Source: DATGPD01 sp031423015
GTDB taxonomy: Bacteria > Planctomycetota > UBA1135 > UBA2386
Direction of reading: 5' to 3'
DNA: 64,000 bases
Assembly (NCBI GenBank): GCA_031423015.1
Contig: JANPER010000164.1
Location: 9,164-73,163 of the forward strand
Shown piece by piece: positions 52,565 to 60,722 of this stretch. Both the position numbers and the translations under genes were made by a program. The first letter of the stretch is position 1; every line of letters begins with the position of its first letter. The notes beneath the pieces were generated by a model. The model was given only the letters and a program-made list of their open reading frames with translations. It did no database searches and was not told the DNA's origin.

Positions 52565-52669
52565 GGCGGCTAGCGGCGCCGAGCGGTGCAGCCTACGAGC
52601 CGTGCAGCCTACTCGTCGCAGGTAGCGACGATTCCGCGCCGTCGCCCTCCGCGATAGCGTGCCGGCGCG

Positions 52670-53539
52670 ATGACCGAGCGCCTTGCCGTCGAAACCCCTG
52701 GGCCCCTGCTCGCCTTCCTCGAGCAACGGCTCGCTGGTTGGGGCAGGAACACGCTGAAGCAGCGACTCCGGCTCGGCTGCGTGCTCGTCAACGGCACCGC
52801 CGCCACGCGCCACGACCAACCTCTGCGTCCGGGCGATGCGGTCCAGGTAGTGGCGCGCGGCGCCGCGCCCGCAGACGCGACGGGCCCACCCGGATTGCCG
52901 TTCCTGTATCTCGACGCTGAGCTGGTCGCCGTCGACAAGCCGGCCGGACTGCTGTCGGTGTCCACCGACCAAGAGCGTGAGCGCACGGCCTTGGCCACCG
53001 TCCGCCAGTGGCTGGAGCGGCCGGGACGCGACGCGCCGGTGTGGCCCGTGCATCGCCTCGATCGCGAGACGTCTGGCGTGCTGCTGATCGCCCGCTCACG
53101 GCCGGCCAAAGAAACCGTGCAGGCGGCGTGGGACACGAGCAGGAAGGTCTACCTCGCCGTCGTCGACGGTCGGCCCGAACCAGACCACGGCGTGGTCGAC
53201 CAACCACTCTGGGAAGACGACCACCTGAACGTGCACGTCGGTGCACACGCACGCGCGCGGCCGGCGCAGACTCGCTACCGCACGCTCGAGGTCACCGGGG
53301 GCCGCGCGTTGCTCGAAGTCGAACTCGACACCGGACGCCGCCACCAGATCCGCGCCCACCTCGCGTGGCTTGGCCACGCAGTGGTCGGCGACCCGCGTTA
53401 CGGAACGTCCGCGCCACGCATGGGGCTGCACGCGTGCCGACTCGAGATCGATCATCCGCGCGACGGCCGTCGGCTCGTGCTGGAGGCGCCACCGCCGGCT
53501 GGGTTCCGCGCGCTGCTGCATCGCGCGCGAAAAGATTGA
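52670..53539 (+). CDS. RluA-family pseudouridine synthase
   Basis: A 289-residue enzyme with an N-terminal S4-like RNA-binding part (LKQRLRLGCVLVNGTAA) and the catalytic RluA core: VDKPAGLLSVSTD, VHRLDRETSGVLLIAR with the catalytic aspartate, and LDTGRRHQIRAHLAWLGHAV. Its target base is not determinable. TAGCGT at 52655-52660 is a plausible -10 nine bases before the ATG. The last 57 bases before its stop region recur at 54249-54305, beyond an inserted toxin-antitoxin pair. Confidence 0.92.
   Translation: MTERLAVETPGPLLAFLEQRLAGWGRNTLKQRLRLGCVLVNGTAATRHDQPLRPGDAVQVVARGAAPADATGPPGLPFLYLDAELVAVDKPAGLLSVSTDQERERTALATVRQWLERPGRDAPVWPVHRLDRETSGVLLIARSRPAKETVQAAWDTSRKVYLAVVDGRPEPDHGVVDQPLWEDDHLNVHVGAHARARPAQTRYRTLEVTGGRALLEVELDTGRRHQIRAHLAWLGHAVVGDPRYGTSAPRMGLHACRLEIDHPRDGRRLVLEAPPPAGFRALLHRARKD
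53473..53529 (+). repeat. Direct repeat, copy 1 (inside the 3' end of the pseudouridine synthase gene)
   Basis: This 57-base segment encodes LVLEAPPPAGFRALL and the following residues near the C-terminus. It matches 54249-54305 at 54 of 57 positions (differences at 53491, 53520 and 53521). The reading frame is preserved in both copies. Confidence 0.9.
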
Positions 53540-53624
53540 CCGAGCGTGAACGTGGGCAGGAGCACCCGGACTACGGCGCAGCCCGCCGCACTCGCAGAGG
53601 AAGACGTCGATGTGGACACGCTCG

Positions 53625-53930
53625 TCAGCCGATCGTCCGTTGCTTCCAATAGCCTGGCCGCCGATACGCGTGCGCGACGGCGACAATCCAAATGTGGCCG
53701 GCGGCTTCGCGGTAGATCAACAGATAGGGGAACCGGCGCAATAGGAGCTTTCGATGCGCGAGGTCGTACTCTGGCCAACGGTTCGGCGCCTCGACGATGC
53801 ATTCGACACCTTGCGCGACCAACGCCTCGAAGCGATCGGCGACAGCCGCGCTCCTTGCCGCATACCACGCATGCGCATCGATGTACTCTGCTGCCGCGTC
53901 TGGATGGAACCGGACGTCAGCGGTGGCCAC
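53625..53930 (-). CDS. ParE/RelE-superfamily toxin
   Basis: A 101-residue toxin with the ParE-like signature: VRFHPDAAAEYIDAHAWYAA at the start, LLLRRFPYLLIYREAAGHIW in the core, and VAHAYRRPGYW at the end. Such toxins act on gyrase or on translation. It begins within the 3' end of the antitoxin gene (14-base overlap). The pair lies between two copies of a 57-base repeat and on the strand opposite to its neighbours. Confidence 0.88.
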   Translation of the reverse strand: MATADVRFHPDAAAEYIDAHAWYAARSAAVADRFEALVAQGVECIVEAPNRWPEYDLAHRKLLLRRFPYLLIYREAAGHIWIVAVAHAYRRPGYWKQRTIG

Positions 53931-54156
53931 GATTCTTGCGAGCGGCCGCGTCCCTCACTTCGGACCAGGGGATCGGCTGTACGAGCCCCTGGTCGATCTC
54001 GCGACTGCGCCGCTCGATCTCCCTGGCCCATTCCTCCGCCGCGTCGGCGTCGGCGTCACGATCGGAGGTAGCGAGGATACGTTCCGCGAGCCGGATGCGG
54101 TCGGCTTCGGGCAGCCGCATCGCTTCCTCCAGCAGCTTGTCGACCTGCGTCGTCAT
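53917..54156 (-). CDS. Addiction-module antitoxin (PF09720-like)
   Basis: A 79-residue helical acidic protein (MTTQVDKLLEEAMRLPEADR, IRLAERILATS, EEWAREIERRSREIDQG). It resembles the putative addiction-module component family that pairs with ParE toxins: a hydrophobic heptad N-terminus and a charged C-terminal toxin-binding tail with PIPWSEV. A start ten codons earlier (MLSHVNSDHP) is possible. It precedes and overlaps the toxin gene. Confidence 0.82.
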   Translation of the reverse strand: MTTQVDKLLEEAMRLPEADRIRLAERILATSDRDADADAAEEWAREIERRSREIDQGLVQPIPWSEVRDAAARKNRGHR

Positions 54157-54248
54157 CGGGTGGTCGGAGTTCACGTGGCTCAGCATACCTGGCCAGCTTA
54201 CGAGACGGTGCCCGAGCGATGAGATGCCCGCGACCCGTGAGGACTTCC

Positions 54249-54305
54249 GCTCGTGCTGGAGGCGCCGCCGCCGGCTGGGTTCCGCGCGCTGCTGCCGCGC
54301 GCGCG
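54249..54305 (+). repeat. Direct repeat, copy 2
   Basis: This copy encodes LVLEAPPPAGFRALLPRAR in the frame of the pseudouridine synthase and is followed by a TAG (54307-54309), one base before the ATG of the next gene (54311). It thus looks like the original 3' end of the synthase gene, separated from its body by the toxin-antitoxin cassette. The copies start 776 bases apart. Confidence 0.88.
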
Positions 54306-54310
54306 CTAGC

Positions 54311-56272
54311 ATGTCCCGCGTGCATCGCCGTCTCGCCGCAGCCTTCGCCACCGTTTGCCTCCTTGGGCCGACCGCGGCGCAAACTCCTCTTTCGACCCTC
54401 CCCGCGGGCTTCGACAGCGTGCTCGTCGTCCGCGACGTGCTGCCATCCCTTCAGGCAGCCCTCGAGTCCGAAGCCTTGCAAACGGCGCTCATCGAGTTGC
54501 CGTTCTTGAGCGACCGGCTCGCGGGCGCTGGCGTGAACGTAGAGGTACTGCGCGCGGCACTGCATTTGTACGAACGCCAGATCCCGCGCGAAGTGGTCGT
54601 TGCAGCGCCGCCGCAGGCGATCACGGCCGTCGCTCACCTCTGGGGCGCGTTCATGGCTCTGGTGGTTTTGAGTACCGACACCGACGACGACGTGGTGGCT
54701 GACCGGCTGGAGGCTCATGTCACTGCCCTCGCCGATCTGATGCTCGTCGGACACGTGCGCCTGCGAGACGAAGCGACGGCGAAGCGGTGGTTCGGTTTGG
54801 TGACCGACACCCTCGACGCTTTGCCTGTCGACGACGCTCTGAGCATTGCGACCACCGGCGACACGCTCGAGGTTTCGATCGAGCCTCTCCGGCTCGGTGA
54901 CGGTCGGCTGCTGGCGCGCATCGGGCTGGCAGACCTACCCGCCAAGCTGCCGCTCCTGCGGTGGGCTCTGAAGCTCGAGCGCGATGGGCCGATGCTCACC
55001 ATTCGCGTCGGCCCGGGCGCGCCCGGTGAGTTGGACGCCGCGACGCTTGGCCACTTGTGGCGCAACACACCCGAGCAGCTGTTCTTCGCCCGCCTGAACG
55101 CGGCCGCAGCGGCGACGGTGCTGGACGATGTCGAGACGTTCATGGAGGAGAACGAAGACGCAATCGACGACTTGGTCGAACGCGAGCCGCGCCTCCGCCT
55201 CATGTTGGAATCCTTGAGCACCCGGTTCAGCGACCTCGACCCAATGACCACCCAGGTGCTGAACCTCACCGCAAGGGGACTAGAGCTGCTCGACAACACA
55301 GAGTTCGCCATGAGCGGCGACCTTCCCGCGCTTCCGCCGAGCGGCATGCTCGGATACGTGGATCCGGAGTTAACCGCATTCGGGGCCGCCAACCTCGATC
55401 TCGATCTGCTCGCAAACGTGCTGCTCGAACAGTGGCGAGATCAGATCGTCGCCCGCGCCGCCCGCGCCGAGATGGCCAAGAAAGACGCATTCGCTGTCCG
55501 CGCGCTGACCTTCTTCGACGCTGCGCTCTTGCCGTTGCAGGAGTTCTTCGCCGGGGAGGCTTCAGCTTGCTTCGCGGCCGGCACGCTCCTGGTACTCGAA
55601 GGGACGAGCGAGGTCGCTTCGATCACGGTGACTTCGCCCGCAGGTGAGGTCACGGCGACCCATGCAGGCATGCGCTTGCCAGCGTTTGCGATGCTCGGAC
55701 GGCTCGCTGAAGGCGCGGATCCGTGGCAGTTCGCGCAGGCCTGCTCGGTCAATGCGCTAGCCGCGCTTGGTCCGGTCGACAAGCCGTTGCTGCTCACCGA
55801 GGTCGACCTCGGGCTTGGCGTGCCGACGCGCGTCGTTCCGTGGGCGGCGTGGTCGTGGGGTGGCCGCAGCGTGACGCTCGCCGGTGATGTGCAGCCGCAC
55901 TGGTTCGTCCACGCGGGCTCGCTCGCGTTCTCTTCGAGCCCGACTCTGAGCCGTCGACTCCTCGCCCGCCACGGTGCGAAGAACGTCGCGCCGCCCACTG
56001 GAGTCGTGGGGTGGTGGCGGTGCTCGGGTGCAGCCTTGGCACAGGCTGTCGACCACCTCGCGGCGACGGTCTTGGCGTTGGCCGACCCAACGCAGGCGCA
56101 ATTGCGTGCGGCTCTCGGGGTCGACCTCGATGCAACGCAGGCGCAGGTGGTGCGACAGGTGCGCGACGTGCTGGTGGCACTTGCGCGCCGCGTCGAACTC
56201 ATCGAGATGCAACAGCGGTTCGACGGCCCGATCTACTCGGATCGGATCACGCTGACGTGGGCCCGACGCTGA
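54311..56272 (+). CDS. Large secreted protein of unknown function
   Basis: A 653-residue protein with a signal peptide (HRRLAAAFATVCLLGPTAAQ). The mature protein alternates Ala/Leu-rich helices and beta segments (LDDVETFMEENEDAIDDLVE, AAWSWGGRSVTLAGDVQPHW, SDRITLTWARR) without a recognised family. The ATG at 54311 lies one base after the stop of the second repeat copy, implying that it once followed the pseudouridine synthase directly. The frame open to the left of this ATG runs through the toxin-antitoxin cassette and is not coding. Confidence 0.7.
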   Translation: MSRVHRRLAAAFATVCLLGPTAAQTPLSTLPAGFDSVLVVRDVLPSLQAALESEALQTALIELPFLSDRLAGAGVNVEVLRAALHLYERQIPREVVVAAPPQAITAVAHLWGAFMALVVLSTDTDDDVVADRLEAHVTALADLMLVGHVRLRDEATAKRWFGLVTDTLDALPVDDALSIATTGDTLEVSIEPLRLGDGRLLARIGLADLPAKLPLLRWALKLERDGPMLTIRVGPGAPGELDAATLGHLWRNTPEQLFFARLNAAAAATVLDDVETFMEENEDAIDDLVEREPRLRLMLESLSTRFSDLDPMTTQVLNLTARGLELLDNTEFAMSGDLPALPPSGMLGYVDPELTAFGAANLDLDLLANVLLEQWRDQIVARAARAEMAKKDAFAVRALTFFDAALLPLQEFFAGEASACFAAGTLLVLEGTSEVASITVTSPAGEVTATHAGMRLPAFAMLGRLAEGADPWQFAQACSVNALAALGPVDKPLLLTEVDLGLGVPTRVVPWAAWSWGGRSVTLAGDVQPHWFVHAGSLAFSSSPTLSRRLLARHGAKNVAPPTGVVGWWRCSGAALAQAVDHLAATVLALADPTQAQLRAALGVDLDATQAQVVRQVRDVLVALARRVELIEMQQRFDGPIYSDRITLTWARR

Positions 56273-56346
56273 CAGCGGACGAGGGCAACCGACGCACGCG
56301 TCGACACCGCGCCACCCCTCACGACCAGCGCGACCGCTGCCTTGCG

Positions 56347-57708
56347 CTACTGCCGCACACCGCCGAACACGCCGCCGCCCTGGTGCAGCGTCGCCTGCTT
56401 GCCGTCGGCGGTGAAGACCAGCTTGACGTCGGGATCGAAGGTGGCGCGGAACTCCAGGTCGCCCTGGAACATGAGCCGGAACTCGCTCTGCCCCTTGGCC
56501 TTGCCCTGCGCGAACAGTTCGGCGCCCTTCTCGGTGACCGCCAGCGCCATGCCGAGGTCGGTGAAGTCGAACACGCCGACGAGTTTTTGTCGCAGCTCCG
56601 CCGGGATCGGCGCGTCCTTCACGGCCGGCTTGCTGATGCCGAGCACCGCGCGGGCGATCTCCTTCGCCAAGCGATCACTCGACGCCCGCTCGCTGTTGCT
56701 CACCACGGCGACGTGCAGGTCCGCGGGCGCGACGTGCATGAGCATTGAGTTGAAGCCGTGGATGCCGCCGCCGTGGTGTACGACCCGCTGGCCCTCGAGG
56801 TCGCCCGTCATCAGCCCGAAGCCGTAGCCGGTGTCGCGGCCACTGGGCAGCACCAGCGGCTTGGTCATGCTCGCGTACATCGCGGGCGTGACCACCTTGC
56901 CGCCCGTCAGCGCCATCGACCAGCGCACCAAGTCTTTGCCGGTCGACAGCAAGGCACCCGCCGCGCCCGGCTGGCTCATGCCGAGCGGCGCGTCGTTGCG
57001 ACGCTGCGCGTCGTCCATCCCGTAGCCCTGCGCGCGGTTCTTGATCAGGTCGCTGCTGCTGTCGTAGCGCGTGCGAGTCAGCCCCAACGGCGTGCACAGC
57101 TCGTCCAGCACGACCTGCGCGTACGACTTGCCGTGCGCCTTCTCGAGCACCATGCCGAGCAGGTAGTAGCCGGTGTTGTTGTAGTGCCAGTTCTCGCCCG
57201 GCTCGAAGTCGAACGGTTGGTCGGCGACCAGCGCCAGCAGCTCGGCGTGGCTGAGTTCGAGCGGCCTCACCTTTTCCCACGGCTCACCGAGGTCGGTGTA
57301 GCTCTTGATGCCGCTGCTGTGGTTCAGCAGGTGATGGATCGTGACCTTCTTGCCCTGCAGCGGGAAGTCGGGCACGAACTTCGACAAGTCGTCGTCGAGC
57401 AAAAGCTTCTCTTGCTCGACGAGTCGCAAGATCAAGGCGGCGGTGAACTGCTTGGTGATCGAGCCGATGCGGAACATCGTCTGCGCATCCGCCGGCACCT
57501 CGAACTCGGCCTCGGCGAGGCCGTAGCCCTTCGCGAGCAGCACCTCGCCGTGCTGGGCGATCGCGACCGAGAAGCCGACGGCATCGGGTTTGGCCACGCG
57601 CGCGGCGACGATCTCGTCGACCTTGGCGAGCCACGTCGGCGCTTGCGCGCACAGCGACGTCAGCAGCAGCGGGAACGCGGCGAACCGCACGAACACAGGT
57701 GTGGACAA
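56347..57708 (-). CDS. Secreted beta-lactamase-related serine hydrolase
   Basis: A 453-residue class C beta-lactamase/esterase-like protein. The signal peptide is near VRFAAFPLLLTSLCAQ. Catalytic S83-x-x-K86 lies in IGSITKQFTA, the tyrosine motif is in YNNTGYYLLG, and VVHHGGGIHGFNS resembles the third motif. The specificity is unknown. It begins with TTG at 57708, and TAGCAT (plus 57718-57723 reversed) ends nine bases before it. It converges on the large secreted protein. Confidence 0.85.
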   Translation of the reverse strand: MSTPVFVRFAAFPLLLTSLCAQAPTWLAKVDEIVAARVAKPDAVGFSVAIAQHGEVLLAKGYGLAEAEFEVPADAQTMFRIGSITKQFTAALILRLVEQEKLLLDDDLSKFVPDFPLQGKKVTIHHLLNHSSGIKSYTDLGEPWEKVRPLELSHAELLALVADQPFDFEPGENWHYNNTGYYLLGMVLEKAHGKSYAQVVLDELCTPLGLTRTRYDSSSDLIKNRAQGYGMDDAQRRNDAPLGMSQPGAAGALLSTGKDLVRWSMALTGGKVVTPAMYASMTKPLVLPSGRDTGYGFGLMTGDLEGQRVVHHGGGIHGFNSMLMHVAPADLHVAVVSNSERASSDRLAKEIARAVLGISKPAVKDAPIPAELRQKLVGVFDFTDLGMALAVTEKGAELFAQGKAKGQSEFRLMFQGDLEFRATFDPDVKLVFTADGKQATLHQGGGVFGGVRQ

Positions 57709-57752
57709 GGCGCGCGGATGCTACCGCGCGTCGGTACCTTTCACGAGTCGGC

Positions 57753-58025
57753 TCAGCGCGGCACCATCGTCGCCACCACGAAGCCGAGTCGCCGCGCCGA
57801 AGGCGTCGCGTGCAGAGCCAGCGATTCCCCCGCCAGGGCGGCGGCGCGCGTGAGGGCGCCCGCCTCCAGCATCTGCCAACCCTCGCGCCGCAACCGCCAC
57901 GCGCGCACGACGACCGCCATCACGTCGCCGAGGTCGGCGCCGCAGCGCGGGCACACGCGCGCGCCACGAAACGCGGCGCGGCACGCAGGACACGCGAGCG
58001 GCGCGGGGGTTGCCTCGGCGCTCAC
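57753..58025 (-). CDS. Small zinc-ribbon protein of the chaperone operon
   Basis: A 90-residue protein. The N-terminus carries a zinc-ribbon motif, CPACRAAFRGARVCPRCG (C-x2-C ... C-x2-C), followed by a helical segment (RRE-GWQMLEAGALTRAAALAGE) that could be a single TPR-like unit. The GTG start overlaps the Hsp70 stop by four bases (58022-58025). No family recognised; it may be a client or partner adaptor for the Hsp70. Confidence 0.65.
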   Translation of the reverse strand: MSAEATPAPLACPACRAAFRGARVCPRCGADLGDVMAVVVRAWRLRREGWQMLEAGALTRAAALAGESLALHATPSARRLGFVVATMVPR

Positions 58026-59782
58026 GCTTCCTCGGCGTAGTGCACCAAATCTTCAATCTCGGCCAGCAAGGGCTTGGCGGCGTCGTGGTCGGCTTTTTCG
58101 ATCGCGGCTTCGGCCAATTTGATCAGACCCTGCAGCTCGGTCTTGTCGACGTCGGCAAGGCGCGCGAGCACGCCGCGCGCGCGGTTCAGCAGGCGCCGCA
58201 ACTCCGCCACCCACGGCAACGCCGCGGGATTAAGTTTCGCCGCGTCCGCGTCGGCTGGCTCGGCTGGCTCGACCTGATGGTCTTCACCCCACAACGCCTG
58301 CGCCTTCTTGCGCGCTTCGGCCAGTTGCTCGGGCGACAGGCGCGCGGTCGCGCCGTCGATGCGCACCTTCTTGCTCATGCCCGTCGCCTGCTCGATCACC
58401 TCGACGTCGAGAATGCCATCGAGTCCGAGCGCCATCTTGAACACGATTGGGCTGCCCTCGCCGGCGGGCGTCAGGTTCTCGACCTTGAAGCGGCCGAGCA
58501 GGATGTTGTCGCGCGCGTTCTGGCTCTCGCCTTGATAGATGCGCACGTCGATCGCCTCCTGGTTGTCGTACGACGTGAAGTACGTCTCCGACCTGGTCAA
58601 CGGCAACGGCGTGCCGCGCTCGATCACCGGGTGATAGCAATCCGACGACGTCTCGCCGTCGAGCACGCCCAGGTGGCTCGGACCGAACGAGTACGGCGTC
58701 ACGTCGACCAGCACGCGGCCGGTGATCACGCCCGCCTGGCGCGCGCCGGCGATCGCGGCTCCGAGCGCCACGCACAAGTCGGGGTGCACGTCGCGGCGCG
58801 GCGCCTTGTTGGTCAGCGTGTGCAGGCGACGGCCCACCAACGGCGATCGCGTCTGCCCACCCACCAACACCACGTCGTCGATCTGCGGCAGCGTGCGACC
58901 GGCGAGCGTCAACGCTTGATGCACCGAGTCGAGCGTGCGCTCGATCAGCGGCTTGATGAGGTCTTCGAACTCCTCGCGCCGCAGCTCACAGTCGAGGTGC
59001 AACGGCTCTTTACCCTTGGTCAAGAACTCCTCGCGGATGCGCGTGCTCACCTGCTCGGTGAGTCGCCGCTTGGCCGCCTCGGCCGCCTGAATCAAGCGCG
59101 CGCGCGCCACCGGCTCGGCGAGCACCGACTTGGGCAGGTCGCGCGCGATGTAGTCGACCAGCAGCATGTCGAAGTCGTCGCCGCCGAGCAGCACGTCGCC
59201 GTGGCTCGACAGCACCTCGGTGAGTTCGCCATCGGTGGTCACCACCGAGCAATCGAAGGTGCCGCCGCCGAGGTCGTACACCAGGAGCGTGCGTTCGCGC
59301 CCCTTCTCGGCGCCTTCGAACGCCAACGCCGCGGCCGTCGGTTCGTTCAGCAGGCGCACGACTTCGAGCCCGGCGATCTCGCCGGCGAGGCGCGTGGCCG
59401 CGCGCTGCGCATCCGCAAAGAACGCGGGCACGGTCACCACCACCTTGCGCACGCGCGTGCCGGTCGCTTGCTCGGCAACGCGCGCCATCTCCTTGAGGAT
59501 CAACGCCGAGACCTCGGGCGGCGTGAGCTGCTGCTCGCCGAGCGGCACTTTCTCGTCGTTGCCCATCTTGCGCTTGATCGACGCCACGGTGCGCTCGGGG
59601 AACGCCGCGCGCTGCCGCTGCGCCGGCACGCCGACCAGCAGCTTGCCGCTCGGATCGAGTCCGACGACCGACGGCACGATGGGGTCACCATCGATGGCCA
59701 AGCACTCGGGTTTGCCGTCGCGCACCCATGCGATGACCGAGTTGGTGGTGCCGAGATCGATGCCAAAGATAGGTTCAGTCAT
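58022..59782 (-). CDS. Hsp70-family chaperone (DnaK-like)
   Basis: A 586-residue Hsp70. The nucleotide-binding domain is complete: FGIDLGTTNSVIAWV, VVVTVPAFFADAQRAATRLA, RLLNEPTAAALAF and LLVYDLGGGTFDCSVV. The substrate-binding part has PYSFGPSHLGVLDGE, then IERGTPLPLTRSETYFTSYD. The C-terminus is short, ending DLVHYAEEA without an EEVD tail. The operon has its own J-like and GrpE-like proteins rather than the canonical dnaK-dnaJ-grpE context, so this is probably a second, specialised Hsp70. It overlaps the GrpE-like stop by four bases. Confidence 0.93.
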   Translation of the reverse strand: MTEPIFGIDLGTTNSVIAWVRDGKPECLAIDGDPIVPSVVGLDPSGKLLVGVPAQRQRAAFPERTVASIKRKMGNDEKVPLGEQQLTPPEVSALILKEMARVAEQATGTRVRKVVVTVPAFFADAQRAATRLAGEIAGLEVVRLLNEPTAAALAFEGAEKGRERTLLVYDLGGGTFDCSVVTTDGELTEVLSSHGDVLLGGDDFDMLLVDYIARDLPKSVLAEPVARARLIQAAEAAKRRLTEQVSTRIREEFLTKGKEPLHLDCELRREEFEDLIKPLIERTLDSVHQALTLAGRTLPQIDDVVLVGGQTRSPLVGRRLHTLTNKAPRRDVHPDLCVALGAAIAGARQAGVITGRVLVDVTPYSFGPSHLGVLDGETSSDCYHPVIERGTPLPLTRSETYFTSYDNQEAIDVRIYQGESQNARDNILLGRFKVENLTPAGEGSPIVFKMALGLDGILDVEVIEQATGMSKKVRIDGATARLSPEQLAEARKKAQALWGEDHQVEPAEPADADAAKLNPAALPWVAELRRLLNRARGVLARLADVDKTELQGLIKLAEAAIEKADHDAAKPLLAEIEDLVHYAEEA

Positions 59783-60432
59783 GCGATTCCTTTGGTGCGC
59801 GCCACGCGCACTTCTGCTGGTCGGTGCACGGCACCCTGCCGCGTGAAGCCGACTCGAATGGTCTCGGCCACGGTGCCGTCTTTGTGCTCAGCGCTGGCCG
59901 GCGCGGTGCCGAGCGCACTCATGCGCGCGGCGTCGAAGGCTTGACCCCGCGGGTCGAACGCGCGCACGTCGACGCGCGCGAGGACCTCCTCCAGGCGCGA
60001 CAACGTCATCTCGATGCCCTGGCGCACGGCCGCAGCGTGCGCTTGCAAGGGGCGCTTGCCCGCAAAGAACCCCCCGGCGCGGGGCGCTTCAGCGCTGGCT
60101 TGCACGCAGCGGCGCAGCCGATCGAACACGTCGATGAGGTCGCCGCGCAGCGCGCTGAGCGTGGCGTCGTCGCGGCTGGGCTGGGCAACCGGAGGCGGCG
60201 CAACGGCGGTCGCGGCGAGCTTCTCTTCGAGCCGCTTGAACGCCTTGCTCTGCACCTGCACGTCGAGCCGACACGCCGTCACCGCGTTGGCGAGCGCCAA
60301 CAGATCGGGCACCACCGTCGCTTCGCCTTCGGCCAGCACCGGGTCGATGCCTTGTGGCAAAGGCTCGTCGCCGTGCGTGTCGAGCCAGCGGCCCACCGCC
60401 GCCAAGATCGCCGCCTTGCGCGCGTCGTTCAC
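59779..60432 (-). CDS. GrpE-like protein
   Basis: A 217-residue protein. A helical region with VQVQSKAFKRLEEKLAATAV, then QGIEMTLSRLEEVLARVDVR, precedes a C-terminal part (GTVAETIRVGFTRQG, then VHRPAEVRVAR) resembling the beta domain of GrpE, the Hsp70 nucleotide-exchange factor. Overall similarity is low, so the assignment rests on this end and on its position between the J-like and Hsp70 genes. GTG start at 60432, overlapping the J-like stop by four bases; its own stop overlaps the Hsp70 start by four. Confidence 0.65.
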   Translation of the reverse strand: MNDARKAAILAAVGRWLDTHGDEPLPQGIDPVLAEGEATVVPDLLALANAVTACRLDVQVQSKAFKRLEEKLAATAVAPPPVAQPSRDDATLSALRGDLIDVFDRLRRCVQASAEAPRAGGFFAGKRPLQAHAAAVRQGIEMTLSRLEEVLARVDVRAFDPRGQAFDAARMSALGTAPASAEHKDGTVAETIRVGFTRQGAVHRPAEVRVARTKGIA

Positions 60433-60722
60433 GCGTGCTCCTTCAGCGCGGCCAACCACAAGGCCGGCCCTGCCGGCGGGCGCGGCGACAACCGCAGCGC
60501 TTCGACGAGTTCGCCGATGTGCGCGAGCGGCTTGGGGCCGAACAAGCGCTCGCGCGCCCGCGCGCGCGGATCCTTCACCTGCGCGTACGCCTCGCTGATG
60601 CGCGCAAAGCCGGCCGCGTCGGTATCGGGCGGATGCAGCTTGACGTGCTCGCGATACGCGGCGCGGATCGCGTCGTCGTTGGCGCTCGGCTCGACGCCGA
60701 GAATGGTCCAAGGGTCGTTCAT
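60429..60722 (-). CDS. J-domain-like protein with HPPD in place of HPD
   Basis: A 97-residue protein. WTILGVEPSANDDAIRAAYR followed by EHVKLHPPDTDAAGFARISEAY is clearly J-domain-like, but the invariant HPD tripeptide reads H30-P31-P32-D33: an extra proline separates the histidine-proline from the aspartate. HPD is required for Hsp70 ATPase stimulation, so this insertion may alter the contact or be compensated by its partner. The remainder (PKPLAHIGELVEALRLSPR) is short. It overlaps both neighbours by four bases. Confidence 0.72.
   Translation of the reverse strand: MNDPWTILGVEPSANDDAIRAAYREHVKLHPPDTDAAGFARISEAYAQVKDPRARARERLFGPKPLAHIGELVEALRLSPRPPAGPALWLAALKEHA

Noticed and set aside
53546..54310. 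Left extension of the large secreted protein's frame
   Set aside because: It crosses both toxin-antitoxin genes and lacks a signal peptide at its start, whereas the ATG at 54311 gives a clear one.
58010..59944. 644-codon plus-strand open frame
   Set aside because: Complete antisense shadow of the Hsp70 gene with Arg/His-rich composition.
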